Assembly: GCA_020636915.1 (NCBI GenBank)
Contig: JACJWV010000003.1
Span: 186,001 to 250,000, forward strand
Length of the DNA stretch: 64,000 bases
From: Nocardioides sp.
GTDB taxonomy: Bacteria; Actinomycetota; Actinomycetes; Propionibacteriales; Nocardioidaceae
Reading direction: 5' to 3'
A program made the translations under genes and the position numbers. This document shows, piece after piece, positions 16,598-24,811 of this stretch. Numbering within the stretch: the first letter of the stretch is position 1; every line of letters begins with the position of its first letter. The notes below the pieces were generated by a model that saw nothing but the letters and a program-made list of their open reading frames with translations, was not told the origin of the DNA and ran no database searches.

Positions 16598-17727
16598 GAC
16601 GGCAGCTTCCGGCGCTTGGCCTGGATCTTGAACTCGTCCATGAAGACCTGGTGGATCCGCTTGCTGTCGAGCGCACCGCCCACCAGCCGCAGCTCGCCCC
16701 GGGCGAGCCGCTCGCAGACCCGCAGCCAGGCGTGCCCCATGGCGAAGGTGAAGGTGCCGGCGACCGTGGCGTTGATGGTGCCGGCCACCGCGGTCCCGGC
16801 GCCGGGCACGAACTTGATCAGGTTGCCCACCAGCGACCGGCCGGCGGTCGTCGCGGCCGCCGTCGCTGCGATGGAGGCGGCCGTGGAGCGCTCGATGGGG
16901 ATGCCGTAGGTGACCGCGATCGAGGCCATCATCGCCAGCTGGATGGGGACGAGGATGGCGGCGTCGGAGAAGGGGATGGGGGAGGCCCCGGCGGTCGTCG
17001 CGGCCCCCGTCGCAGCCTTGATCGCCACCTCCGCGCGCTCGCGCTTGCGGACGAAGTCAATGCGCTGAGCCGCCGTGATCGCGTGGGCCACGCCCGAGGG
17101 CGCGCCGCGAAAGGTGGCATCGAGGAGCTCCTGCAGGCCGTAGGCGGACTGGCCGGTGAAGTCGTCGGCCATCGCCATCGTGTAGTGGATCAGCCCGTCG
17201 TGGATGGGCAGGTCCAGGGCGGCGATGCTGGCGGCCAGCGCCTCCGCGTCGGGGTGGACCCGGGCACCCGCCCGCGGCACCTGGGTGAGCACCATGATGA
17301 CCGGCAGGCCGAGCTCGTGGAGGGCCCGGACGAACTCGGCCTCGGTGGGCTCGAAGCGCCGGTCGCCGGCCCGCACGCAGTACCACGCGACGTGGATCTG
17401 CTCGGCCAGGGGCTTGCGGCGCATCCCGTGCAGGTAGTCGCGCAGCTCGCCGATCAGCGCAGCGTTGTCCCGGCCGACCTCCACCCCACGCGTGTCCAGC
17501 ACGCCGAGCGTCCCGCTCTGGTGGAGGTAGAGGTGCTCGGACCGGGTGACCGGCTCGCCGATCCCGGTGGCCGCGGTCTCGCTGCCGAAGATGGCGTTGA
17601 CCAGGGTGCTCTTGCCGACGCCGGTCTTGCCGAAGATGGCCAGGTTGAAGCGCCCGATCTCCTCGGCCTTGTCCTTCCACGCCTTGGAGAACGCCTTCCC
17701 GAACCAGTCGTCAGCCGGTGTCGCCAT
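16594..17727 (-). CDS. P-loop GTPase with hydrophobic C-terminal region (DUF697-like)
   Basis: A 377-aa GTPase of the Era/dynamin-like group. Walker A is GKTGVGKST at residues 33-41, switch/G3 is LGVLDTRGVEV, and a G4-like loop is MVLTQVPRAG, where the usual NKxD is replaced. The C-terminal 150 residues contain several hydrophobic stretches (AILVPIQLAMMASIAVTYG, FVPGAGTAVAGTINATVAG), as in YcjF/DUF697 membrane-associated GTPases. Probably membrane-associated. First gene of the coupled set; its relation to the methyltransferase and sirtuin is not known. Confidence 0.8.
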   Translation of the reverse strand: MATPADDWFGKAFSKAWKDKAEEIGRFNLAIFGKTGVGKSTLVNAIFGSETAATGIGEPVTRSEHLYLHQSGTLGVLDTRGVEVGRDNAALIGELRDYLHGMRRKPLAEQIHVAWYCVRAGDRRFEPTEAEFVRALHELGLPVIMVLTQVPRAGARVHPDAEALAASIAALDLPIHDGLIHYTMAMADDFTGQSAYGLQELLDATFRGAPSGVAHAITAAQRIDFVRKRERAEVAIKAATGAATTAGASPIPFSDAAILVPIQLAMMASIAVTYGIPIERSTAASIAATAAATTAGRSLVGNLIKFVPGAGTAVAGTINATVAGTFTFAMGHAWLRVCERLARGELRLVGGALDSKRIHQVFMDEFKIQAKRRKLPS

Positions 17728-17775
17728 GGGTCAAGACTGGCAGGTCCCGGCAACGCCGACCACGGAACGGCGCGG

Positions 17776-19191
17776 TCAGCGCGAGGCCCCGGCGGGGATG
17801 TCGGCGAGCTGTTGGACGATGTCCTCGACGCGTTGCTTGGCGTCGCCGAAGAGCATGTGGGTGTTGTCGCGGAAGAACAGGGGGTTCTGCACGCCGGCGT
17901 ACCCCACGGCCATGGAGCGCTTGAACACGATGACGTCCTTGGCCTCCCAGACGTGGAGCACCGGCATGCCGGCGATCGGGCTGCCGGGCTCCTCCAGCGC
18001 TGCGGGGTTGACGGTGTCGTTGGCGCCGATGACCAGGACGACGTCGGTGTCGGGGAAGTCGTCGTTGATCTCGTCCATCTCGAGCACGATGTCGTAGGGC
18101 ACCTTGGCCTCGGCCAGCAGCACGTTCATGTGGCCCGGGAGCCGGCCGGCGACGGGGTGGATCCCGAAGCGGACCTCGACGCCGCGGGCGCGCAGCTTGG
18201 AGGTGAGCTCCGCGACCGGGTACTGCGCCTGGGCGACCGCCATGCCGTAGCCGGGGGTGATGATCACCCGCGAGGCGCCGGCCAGGAGCTCGGCGGTCTC
18301 GTCGGCGGTGGTCTCGTGGTGCTCGCCGTAGTCGGTGTCCCCCGACGAGGGAGCCTCGATCCCGAACCCGCCGGCGATCACCGAGATGAACGAGCGGTTC
18401 ATCGCCTCGCACATGATGTAGGACAGGTAGGCACCCGAGGAGCCGACGAGCGCGCCGGTCACGATCAGCAGGTTGTTGTCGAGCAGGAACCCCGAAGCCG
18501 CCGCGGCCCACCCGGAGTAGCTGTTCAGCATCGACACCACGACCGGCATGTCGCCGCCGCCGATGGAGGCGACCAGGTGCCAGCCCAGCGCCAGCGCGAG
18601 GACGGTGACCGCGATCAGCAGTCCCAGGTTCGGCGTCACGACGAACCAGACCGTCAGCACCGCGAACGCCGCCAGGGCGCCGAGGTTGAGCGCGTTCTTG
18701 CCGGGCAGCACCATCGGGGCCGACTTGATCCGCGCCGACAGCTTCAGGTTCGCCACGATCGAGCCGGTGAAGGTGACCGCGCCGATGAAGACGCCGATCA
18801 CGACCTCGGCGTTGTGGATCTGCTCCAGCGACCCGGTCAGCCCCTCGTCGTACAGGTAGCCGTTCCAGCCGACCAGGACCGCCGCGAGACCCACGAAGGA
18901 GTGCAGCAGCGCGATCAGCTCGGGCATCCCGGTCATCGCGACCACCCGGGCGCGCCACAGCCCGATCGCGGCGCCGACCGACACCGCCACCACCAGCAGC
19001 ACCAGCGGCACGGTCTCGTCGGTCGAGTCCACCAGCAGCCCGACCGTGGCGACCAGCGCGAACGCCATGCCGGCGATGCCGTACGTGACGCCGTTGCGGG
19101 CGCTCTCGTGCCGCGACAGCCCGGCCAGGCTGAGGATGAAGAGCAGCGAGGCGACCAGGTAGGCGCCGACCGCCACGCTGTTGGCGCTCAT
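17776..19191 (-). CDS. pntB: NAD(P) transhydrogenase subunit beta
   Basis: Inner-membrane proton-translocating transhydrogenase, NADP(H)-binding subunit, 471 aa. About nine N-terminal hydrophobic helices are followed by the soluble dIII domain with VIITPGYGMAVAQAQYPVAEL, RFGIHPVAGRLPGHMNVLLAEAKV split by known contacts, and VLVIGANDTVNPAA. The C-terminal KRSMAVGYAGVQNPLFF is the NADP-lid region. ATG 19189-19191 shares its A with the pntA stop (TGATG). Confidence 0.95.
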   Translation of the reverse strand: MSANSVAVGAYLVASLLFILSLAGLSRHESARNGVTYGIAGMAFALVATVGLLVDSTDETVPLVLLVVAVSVGAAIGLWRARVVAMTGMPELIALLHSFVGLAAVLVGWNGYLYDEGLTGSLEQIHNAEVVIGVFIGAVTFTGSIVANLKLSARIKSAPMVLPGKNALNLGALAAFAVLTVWFVVTPNLGLLIAVTVLALALGWHLVASIGGGDMPVVVSMLNSYSGWAAAASGFLLDNNLLIVTGALVGSSGAYLSYIMCEAMNRSFISVIAGGFGIEAPSSGDTDYGEHHETTADETAELLAGASRVIITPGYGMAVAQAQYPVAELTSKLRARGVEVRFGIHPVAGRLPGHMNVLLAEAKVPYDIVLEMDEINDDFPDTDVVLVIGANDTVNPAALEEPGSPIAGMPVLHVWEAKDVIVFKRSMAVGYAGVQNPLFFRDNTHMLFGDAKQRVEDIVQQLADIPAGASR

Positions 19192-20720
19192 CACTGGTCC
19201 GCCTTCCGGAACATGCCGAGCATCCGGCGGGTCACGGCGAAGCCGCCGAACACGTTGATGCTGGCCAGGAGCACCGCGACGAAGGCCAGGGCGCGTACGG
19301 CGGTGTCGTCGACCCCGAGCTGGAGCATCGCACCCACGACGATGATCCCGGAGATCGCGTTGGTGACGCTCATCAGCGGGGTGTGCAGCGCGTGGTGGAC
19401 GTGACCGATCACGTAGTAGCCGATCACGATCGCCAGCGTCAGCACGAAGAAGTGCTCGGGCAACGGGTCGGGCGCCGTGGAGGCCACGACGAAGAGCAGG
19501 ACCGAGACCGCGGCGAACACCGGCCACATCGGCCGCTTCCGCTTCGGCGGCGCCGGCTCGGGTGGGGCCGCGGTGGCCGCCGGCTTGGGTGCTGCGGAGA
19601 CCTGGACCGGTGGCGGCGGCCACATCGACGCGCCCTCATGGGCCACCGTGATCCCACGCACCACGACGTCGTCGAGGTCGAGGGTCAGCACGCCGTCCTT
19701 CTCCGGGGTCATCAGGGTCAGCAGGTTGACGATGTTGGTGCCGAACAGCTGGGAGGTCTGGGCCGGGAGCTGGCCCGCCAGGTCGGTGTAGCCCAGGATG
19801 TGCACCCCGCCCTCGGTCACGACCTCCTGGTCGGCGACCGTCAGGGGCACGTTGCCGCCGTTGGCGGCCGCCATGTCGACGATGACGCTGCCCGGTCGCA
19901 TCCCGGCGACCGTCTCCTCGGTGAGCAGCCGCGGCGCGGGCCGTCCCGGGATGAGTGCGGTGGTGATGACGATGTCGGCCGCACGGGCCTCCTCGTCGTA
20001 CATCGCGGCCGTCGCCTGCTCCTGCTCGGCCGTCATCTCCTTGGCGTATCCGTCGGCGCTGACCTCGGTCGCCATGTCGACGGTGACGAACTCCGCGCCC
20101 ATCGACTCGACCTGCTCGGCGACCTCCGGCCGGACGTCGAAGGCCCGCACGACCGCGCCCATCGCGCCGGCCGCACCGATCGCCGCCAGCCCGGCCACCC
20201 CGGCGCCGACCACGAACACCCGCGCCGGCGGGATCTTGCCCGCCGCCGTGACCTGGCCGGTGAACTGCCGGCCGAACGCGTGCGCAGCCTCCACCACCGC
20301 CCGGTAACCAGCCACGTTGGCCATCGAGGACAGCACGTCCATCGACTGCGCCCGCGAGATCCGCGGCACCGCGTCCATCGCCAGCGCCGTCACGCCCGCC
20401 GCGGCAAGCCGCTCCACCAGCTCCGGCGAACGCGCCGGCGCCATCAACGACACCACCGTGGCGCCGCGACGCAGGCGGGCGAGCTCCTCGTCGGTGGGAG
20501 CGTTGACCTTGATGACCACGTCACTGGCCCACACGTCCTCGCCCGAGCCCACCGCGATCCCGGCGTCGGCATACACCTCATCAGGCTGGGACGCCGCCAC
20601 CCCGGCGCCGGACTCCACGACCACGTCGTAGCCGAGCTTGGCCAACCGGCCGGCCGTCTGGGCTGTCGCAGCCACCAACGTCTCACCAGCCCGCGACTCC
20701 CGCGGAACACCGATACGCAC
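19191..20720 (-). CDS. pntA: NAD(P) transhydrogenase subunit alpha (fused PntAA-PntAB)
   Basis: The 509-aa protein joins the NAD(H)-binding dI domain (residues about 1-370) to a membrane segment that is a separate PntAB in many bacteria. Seen: RIGVPRESRAGETLVAAT at the start, VFVVGAGVAGLAAIGAAGAMG as the nucleotide fold, and VRAFDVRPEVAEQVESMGA. A Pro/Ala/Lys linker (about 390-410) precedes four C-terminal helices. GTG 20718-20720 has an AGGAGG site upstream. The pair couples hydride transfer between NADH and NADPH to the proton gradient. Confidence 0.94.
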   Translation of the reverse strand: MRIGVPRESRAGETLVAATAQTAGRLAKLGYDVVVESGAGVAASQPDEVYADAGIAVGSGEDVWASDVVIKVNAPTDEELARLRRGATVVSLMAPARSPELVERLAAAGVTALAMDAVPRISRAQSMDVLSSMANVAGYRAVVEAAHAFGRQFTGQVTAAGKIPPARVFVVGAGVAGLAAIGAAGAMGAVVRAFDVRPEVAEQVESMGAEFVTVDMATEVSADGYAKEMTAEQEQATAAMYDEEARAADIVITTALIPGRPAPRLLTEETVAGMRPGSVIVDMAAANGGNVPLTVADQEVVTEGGVHILGYTDLAGQLPAQTSQLFGTNIVNLLTLMTPEKDGVLTLDLDDVVVRGITVAHEGASMWPPPPVQVSAAPKPAATAAPPEPAPPKRKRPMWPVFAAVSVLLFVVASTAPDPLPEHFFVLTLAIVIGYYVIGHVHHALHTPLMSVTNAISGIIVVGAMLQLGVDDTAVRALAFVAVLLASINVFGGFAVTRRMLGMFRKADQ

Positions 20721-20867
20721 GAGGACCTCCTGGGACGACGACGACCGGTGACACCTCACCAGTACGTCTCGACACCTGTCAGTGACCGGAGTCACGTCCG
20801 GCTTCGCCGTCCACCTGCTGGACCGCCGGGCGCGACGCACGCTACCCCGGTCGAGGTCCCGCGAAGA

Positions 20868-20881
20868 AGGGTCTTAGGCCC
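20868..20881. promoter_or_regulatory. Possible weak DosR-like site upstream of the SDR gene
   Basis: AGGGTCTTAGGCCC resembles the right half of DosR/DevR boxes (core GGCCC) but the left half is poor. It lies about 70 bases before the ATG at 20952. The surrounding 20721-20951 gap holds no gene. Confidence 0.2.
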
Positions 20882-20951
20882 GTCGTCGCCGGGTCCACAC
20901 CGCCCTACGGTCGAGGTGTCGATGTGGGTCGGACCGAGGACGGAGCGCGTG

Positions 20952-22046
20952 ATGGACACCTTGCTGCTGACAGGCTTCCCGGGATTCCTGGGCTCGGCGC
21001 TGCTGCCGAGGTTGCTGGACCGGCGGCCGGGCACCACCGCGCTGTGCCTGGTGCAGCGCCAGCACCTGGGGACCGCGGGCGCCCGGATCTCCGAGCTGGA
21101 GCGGGAGCACCCCCACATCGTCGACCGGGTCGAGCTGGTCACCGGCGACATCACCGCACCCGACCTCGGCCTCACCGCGACCACCCGCGCCGCGCTCGAC
21201 GACGCCACCGAGGTGTGGCACCTGGCCGCCGTCTACGACCTGGCGGTCCCCCCGGAGGTCGCCCACCGCGTCAACGTCGACGGCACGGCCCACGTCCTCG
21301 ACCTCTGCCAGGCCCTGCCCCGCCTGAAGCGGCTCCAGTACGTCAGCACCTGCTACGTCAGCGGCCGCTACGACGGCGAGTTCGGCGAGGACGTCCTCGA
21401 CCAGGGGCAGCCCTTCCGCAACCACTACGAGTCGACCAAGTACGTCGCCGAGCAGCTGGTCCGCGACGCGATGGCCGACGGGCTGCCGGCCACGATCTAC
21501 CGCCCGGGCATCGTCGTGGGCGACTCCGCGACGGGCGAGACCCAGAAGTTCGACGGTCCCTACTTCATCGCCGGGTTCCTCAAGCGCCAGCCCGGCCCGG
21601 TCGCGGTGGTCCCGCGGGTCGGGGACCCCGACGAGGTCCGCGTCTGCCTGGTCCCGCGCGACTTCGTCGTCGACGCGATGGACGTGCTGTCGGTCCAGGA
21701 CCGCTCCGTCGGCAGGACCTACGCCCTGACCGACCCCCACCCGCCGACCGCGCGCGAGGTCGTCGGCGCGTTCTCCACACGCCTGGGCAAGCGCGTCGTG
21801 TGGGTGCCGGCCCCGCTCAGCCCGACCCACGCCCTGATCGACCGGGTCCCGGGCATGGAGCGGCTCCTCGGCCTGCCGGCCGAGGCCGTCGACTACTTCG
21901 CCAGCCCGACGACGTACTCCACCACCAACACCACGACCGATCTCGAGGGGACCGGCGTGAGCTGCCCGCCGTTCGAGGAGTACGCCGACCGGCTGGTCGA
22001 CTTCATGCGCGAGCACGCGGAGATCACGTCGAAGGCGATGGTCTGA
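20952..22046 (+). CDS. Extended SDR-family reductase, thioester-reductase-like
   Basis: A 364-aa extended short-chain dehydrogenase. The nucleotide motif is LLTGFPGFLGSALLPRLL near the N-terminus, of the TGxxGFxG type. VWHLAAVYDLAVP and VNVDGTAHVLDLCQ follow the NAD-dependent epimerase/thioester-reductase pattern, and the catalytic Tyr-Lys appears as NHYESTKYVAEQLV. IYRPGIVVGDSATGETQKFDG resembles fatty acyl-CoA reductase N-domains. The next gene starts one base after its stop, so the two are co-transcribed. Probably acts on an acyl thioester or aldehyde; the substrate is inferred from the partner. Confidence 0.75.
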   Translation: MDTLLLTGFPGFLGSALLPRLLDRRPGTTALCLVQRQHLGTAGARISELEREHPHIVDRVELVTGDITAPDLGLTATTRAALDDATEVWHLAAVYDLAVPPEVAHRVNVDGTAHVLDLCQALPRLKRLQYVSTCYVSGRYDGEFGEDVLDQGQPFRNHYESTKYVAEQLVRDAMADGLPATIYRPGIVVGDSATGETQKFDGPYFIAGFLKRQPGPVAVVPRVGDPDEVRVCLVPRDFVVDAMDVLSVQDRSVGRTYALTDPHPPTAREVVGAFSTRLGKRVVWVPAPLSPTHALIDRVPGMERLLGLPAEAVDYFASPTTYSTTNTTTDLEGTGVSCPPFEEYADRLVDFMREHAEITSKAMV

Positions 22047-22047
22047 C

Positions 22048-24108
22048 GTGCGCCGCCCGACCACCCCGGACCTGACGGTCGTCAACGTCAGCCTCACCGG
22101 CCCCGAACGGGACTACGACACGGTCGTGGACTTCCTGCACCACACCTTCCGGCTGGTGCGCGTCGGCACCTCCGGCGACGTCGAGGCCGCGCGCGAGCTC
22201 GTGGGCTCGTGGGCGTCCGAGGCCGACGCGATCGCGATCACGGGGGTGCGCGAGGCACGAGCGGTCGGGCTCTACGACGGCGAGCTCGACGCCATCGACT
22301 CGATCAAGCAGGCGACGACCGCCGTCCCCGTCAGCGACGGCCACGACCTGGGGGACGTCCTGCAGGAGTGGGCGATCCGGCACCTGCAGGGTGAGATGCC
22401 GGGCTACCTCTCGAACGCGCGGACGGTGGTCCTCGGGGGTCTCAACCACGCCCGGACGACGCGGCTGCTGCGCGAGTTCACCGACAACATCGAGTTCGCC
22501 GACCCGCTGCTGCGCTTCGACCTCCCGAGCAAGGTGGCCGGCAACCCGGTGCTCGGGCTGGCGGTCGCAGCCGCGCTGGAGCCGGTGCACCTCCTGCCCG
22601 GCACCGTGAAGGCGAAGATCCAGGCACCCGGCACCGGGTTGAGCACCGCGCTCGCGCGCCGCGCCGCGCGGGACGCCGACGTCGTGGTGGCGACGTACGA
22701 CGAGCTGGTCGGCTTCGGCCTCGAGGACCTCGCCGGCAAGACCCTCATCAGCTCCGCGATCTCCGAGGACCGGCTGACCGAGCTCGGCGACCGCGGCGTC
22801 GACATGGTGCTCGACAGCGTCCCGCAGCCGTTCGACGTCACGGTGAGCGCAGCGGTGCTGGAGGCGATGATGCAGGCCGTCATCGGCGGCGGTCGCCTCA
22901 CCGACGACGACATGCTCGACATGATCGTCGACGCCGGCCTCGAACCCCGGTTGCTCTACCCCAACGGCTGGCGGCGCAAGAGCCGCTTCGCCTTCGTCAT
23001 CCACCCGCTCTCGCAGACCTTCTTCTCCAAGGTCGAGCCGCTGGGCACGATCACCAGGGTCGCCCCCGGGGTCGTCAACGACCTCATCGAGAAGGCGATC
23101 GCCTACGCCCCGCCGTTCACCTACAGCCACGTCACCGGCATCACCTCACCCACGGGCGCCGAGGCCGAGGGGTGGCTCATCACCGTCGGCGGTACGCCGA
23201 AGGAGCTGATGGCCCACAGCCCGGAGTTCACCTACGCCCGGCTGCTCCAGGCCGCCGACATGGCGCGCAAGCTCGGTGCCCAGGTGATGGGGCTGGGCGC
23301 CTTCACCAAGGTGGTGGGGGACGCCGGCGTCACGGTGGCGAAGAAGGCGTCGCTGCCGGTCACGACCGGCAACAGCTACAGCGCCTCGGGGGCGCTGTGG
23401 GCGGCGCACGACGCGATCCGCCGGCTCGGCATCGCCGAGGTCGACGAGCGCGGCATGCTGCACGGCCGGACGATGGTCGTCGGCGCGACCGGCGCCATCG
23501 GATCGGTCTGCGCACGACTCCTGGCGCTGGCCAGCGACGAGCTCTGGCTGGTCTCGCCGGAGACGGCGAAGCTGCTGACCCTCAAGCACGAGATCGAGCG
23601 GGACCACCCGCGCGCCACCGTCCACGTGGCGGCCACCCCCGACGACCACCTCGGCGACATGGACCTGATCGTCACCGCCACCTCGGGTGCCGGCAAGCGG
23701 GTGCTCGACATCATGCAGGTCAAGCCCGGCTGCGTGATCACCGATGTCGCACGACCCCTGGACCTCTCGGCCGAGGACGTCGCGAAGCGTCCCGACGTCC
23801 TCGTCGTGGAGTCCGGCGAGATCGAGCTCCCGGGCGACGTCAAGATGAAGAACATCGGCCTGCCGCCCGGCGTCGTCTACGCCTGCCTGGCCGAGACGGT
23901 CGTCCTGGCGCTCGAGGGCCGCTACGAGACCTTCACCGTCGGCCGCAACATCGAGTGGGAGAAGGTCAAGGAGATCTACCGGCTCGGGCTCAAGCACGGG
24001 ATGAAGCTCGCCGCCATCTCCGGCGTCAACGGCGTCTTCACCCCCGAGCAGATCGCCGACATCCGGGAGCGGGCGCTCGCGGCGAGGGCGGTCGGCGCGA
24101 CCGGCTGA
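22048..24108 (+). CDS. Two-part protein with a C-terminal fatty acyl-ACP-reductase-like domain
   Basis: A 686-aa protein. From about residue 305 the order of motifs follows cyanobacterial long-chain acyl-ACP reductase (AAR): LGAFTKVVGDAG (about 416), TTGNSYSASGALWA (about 440), the nucleotide fold VVGATGAIGSVCARLL (about 477) and YACLAETVVLALEG, in which Cys613 aligns with the thioester-forming cysteine of AAR, then FTVGRNIEWEKVKEI. AAR reduces acyl-ACP to fatty aldehyde with NADPH. The first 300 residues are extra, with no motif I recognise. Start GTG 22048 follows the SDR stop by one base. Automatic annotation could call this a shikimate or other dehydrogenase; the Cys and context favour acyl reduction. 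Confidence 0.7.
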   Translation: MRRPTTPDLTVVNVSLTGPERDYDTVVDFLHHTFRLVRVGTSGDVEAARELVGSWASEADAIAITGVREARAVGLYDGELDAIDSIKQATTAVPVSDGHDLGDVLQEWAIRHLQGEMPGYLSNARTVVLGGLNHARTTRLLREFTDNIEFADPLLRFDLPSKVAGNPVLGLAVAAALEPVHLLPGTVKAKIQAPGTGLSTALARRAARDADVVVATYDELVGFGLEDLAGKTLISSAISEDRLTELGDRGVDMVLDSVPQPFDVTVSAAVLEAMMQAVIGGGRLTDDDMLDMIVDAGLEPRLLYPNGWRRKSRFAFVIHPLSQTFFSKVEPLGTITRVAPGVVNDLIEKAIAYAPPFTYSHVTGITSPTGAEAEGWLITVGGTPKELMAHSPEFTYARLLQAADMARKLGAQVMGLGAFTKVVGDAGVTVAKKASLPVTTGNSYSASGALWAAHDAIRRLGIAEVDERGMLHGRTMVVGATGAIGSVCARLLALASDELWLVSPETAKLLTLKHEIERDHPRATVHVAATPDDHLGDMDLIVTATSGAGKRVLDIMQVKPGCVITDVARPLDLSAEDVAKRPDVLVVESGEIELPGDVKMKNIGLPPGVVYACLAETVVLALEGRYETFTVGRNIEWEKVKEIYRLGLKHGMKLAAISGVNGVFTPEQIADIRERALAARAVGATG

Positions 24109-24153
24109 GTCGCCCCAGCGTGGCCCGGGAGTCCTCCGCAACGGTGCGGCTGA

Positions 24154-24790
24154 CCGGATCCGGGGCTGCGGGTCGGGACGCTGACCGGGCTGACGGCCGT
24201 GGACCTGCCGGCGCTCACCGCCCGCTTCCGCAGCCGACACCCCGGCGTCGACCTCGAGCTGCGGGTCGCGTCGACCGGGACGAGTGGACTGCTCGACCAG
24301 GTCCGCGACCTGTCGCTCGACGTCGCCTTCGTCGGCGTGGAGACGCTCTCGGTCCCGGGCGTGAGCCTGCACCCACTGGTGACCTATCAGCCGCGGCTGC
24401 TCGTCCCCGCGGCTCACCCGCTCGCCTGTGCCGACCGGGTGAGCCTGGGCCAGCTGGCCGAGGAGTCGTTCGTGGACCTGCCCAGCGGCTTCTGCAACCG
24501 CACCCGCACCGACCACGACTTCGTCCGCGCCGGCATCAGCAGGTCGGTGGTGGTCGAGGTGGGCGACCTGACCACCGTCCCGGAGTACGTCGAGTCCGGG
24601 ATCGGGCTGGCCGTCGTCCCACCCCTGCGCGCGGAGGCGGAGCGCCGGGTCGTCGCCCTCGAGATCGAGCCGTCGGCGACCGCCTGGACCCCTCGCTGTG
24701 GCGACCGCCGCAGCGCCCGGCCGGAGCCGGGTGGTCGACGCGTTCCTGGAGCTCGTGGACGAGCACGTGGTCGACCGGGAGCGGTTCTGA
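24154..24790 (+). pseudogene. LysR-type regulator remnant: effector domain only, frameshifted
   Basis: The frame encodes a LysR substrate-binding domain (PALTARFRSRHPGVDLELRV, SLHPLVTYQPRLLVPAAHPL, YVESGIGLAVVPPLRAEAER). There is no helix-turn-helix: an in-frame TGA at 24151-24153 closes the frame and nothing recognisable lies between it and the previous gene. Near 24672 the frame is lost. The expected C-terminus (GPLAVATAAAPGRS, VVDAFLELVDEHVV) continues in the next frame to the TGA at 24788-24790. It therefore looks like a decayed gene missing its DNA-binding half. Confidence 0.75.
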
Positions 24791-24811
24791 TGCTCGCCCG
24801 TTGACGGTCGG

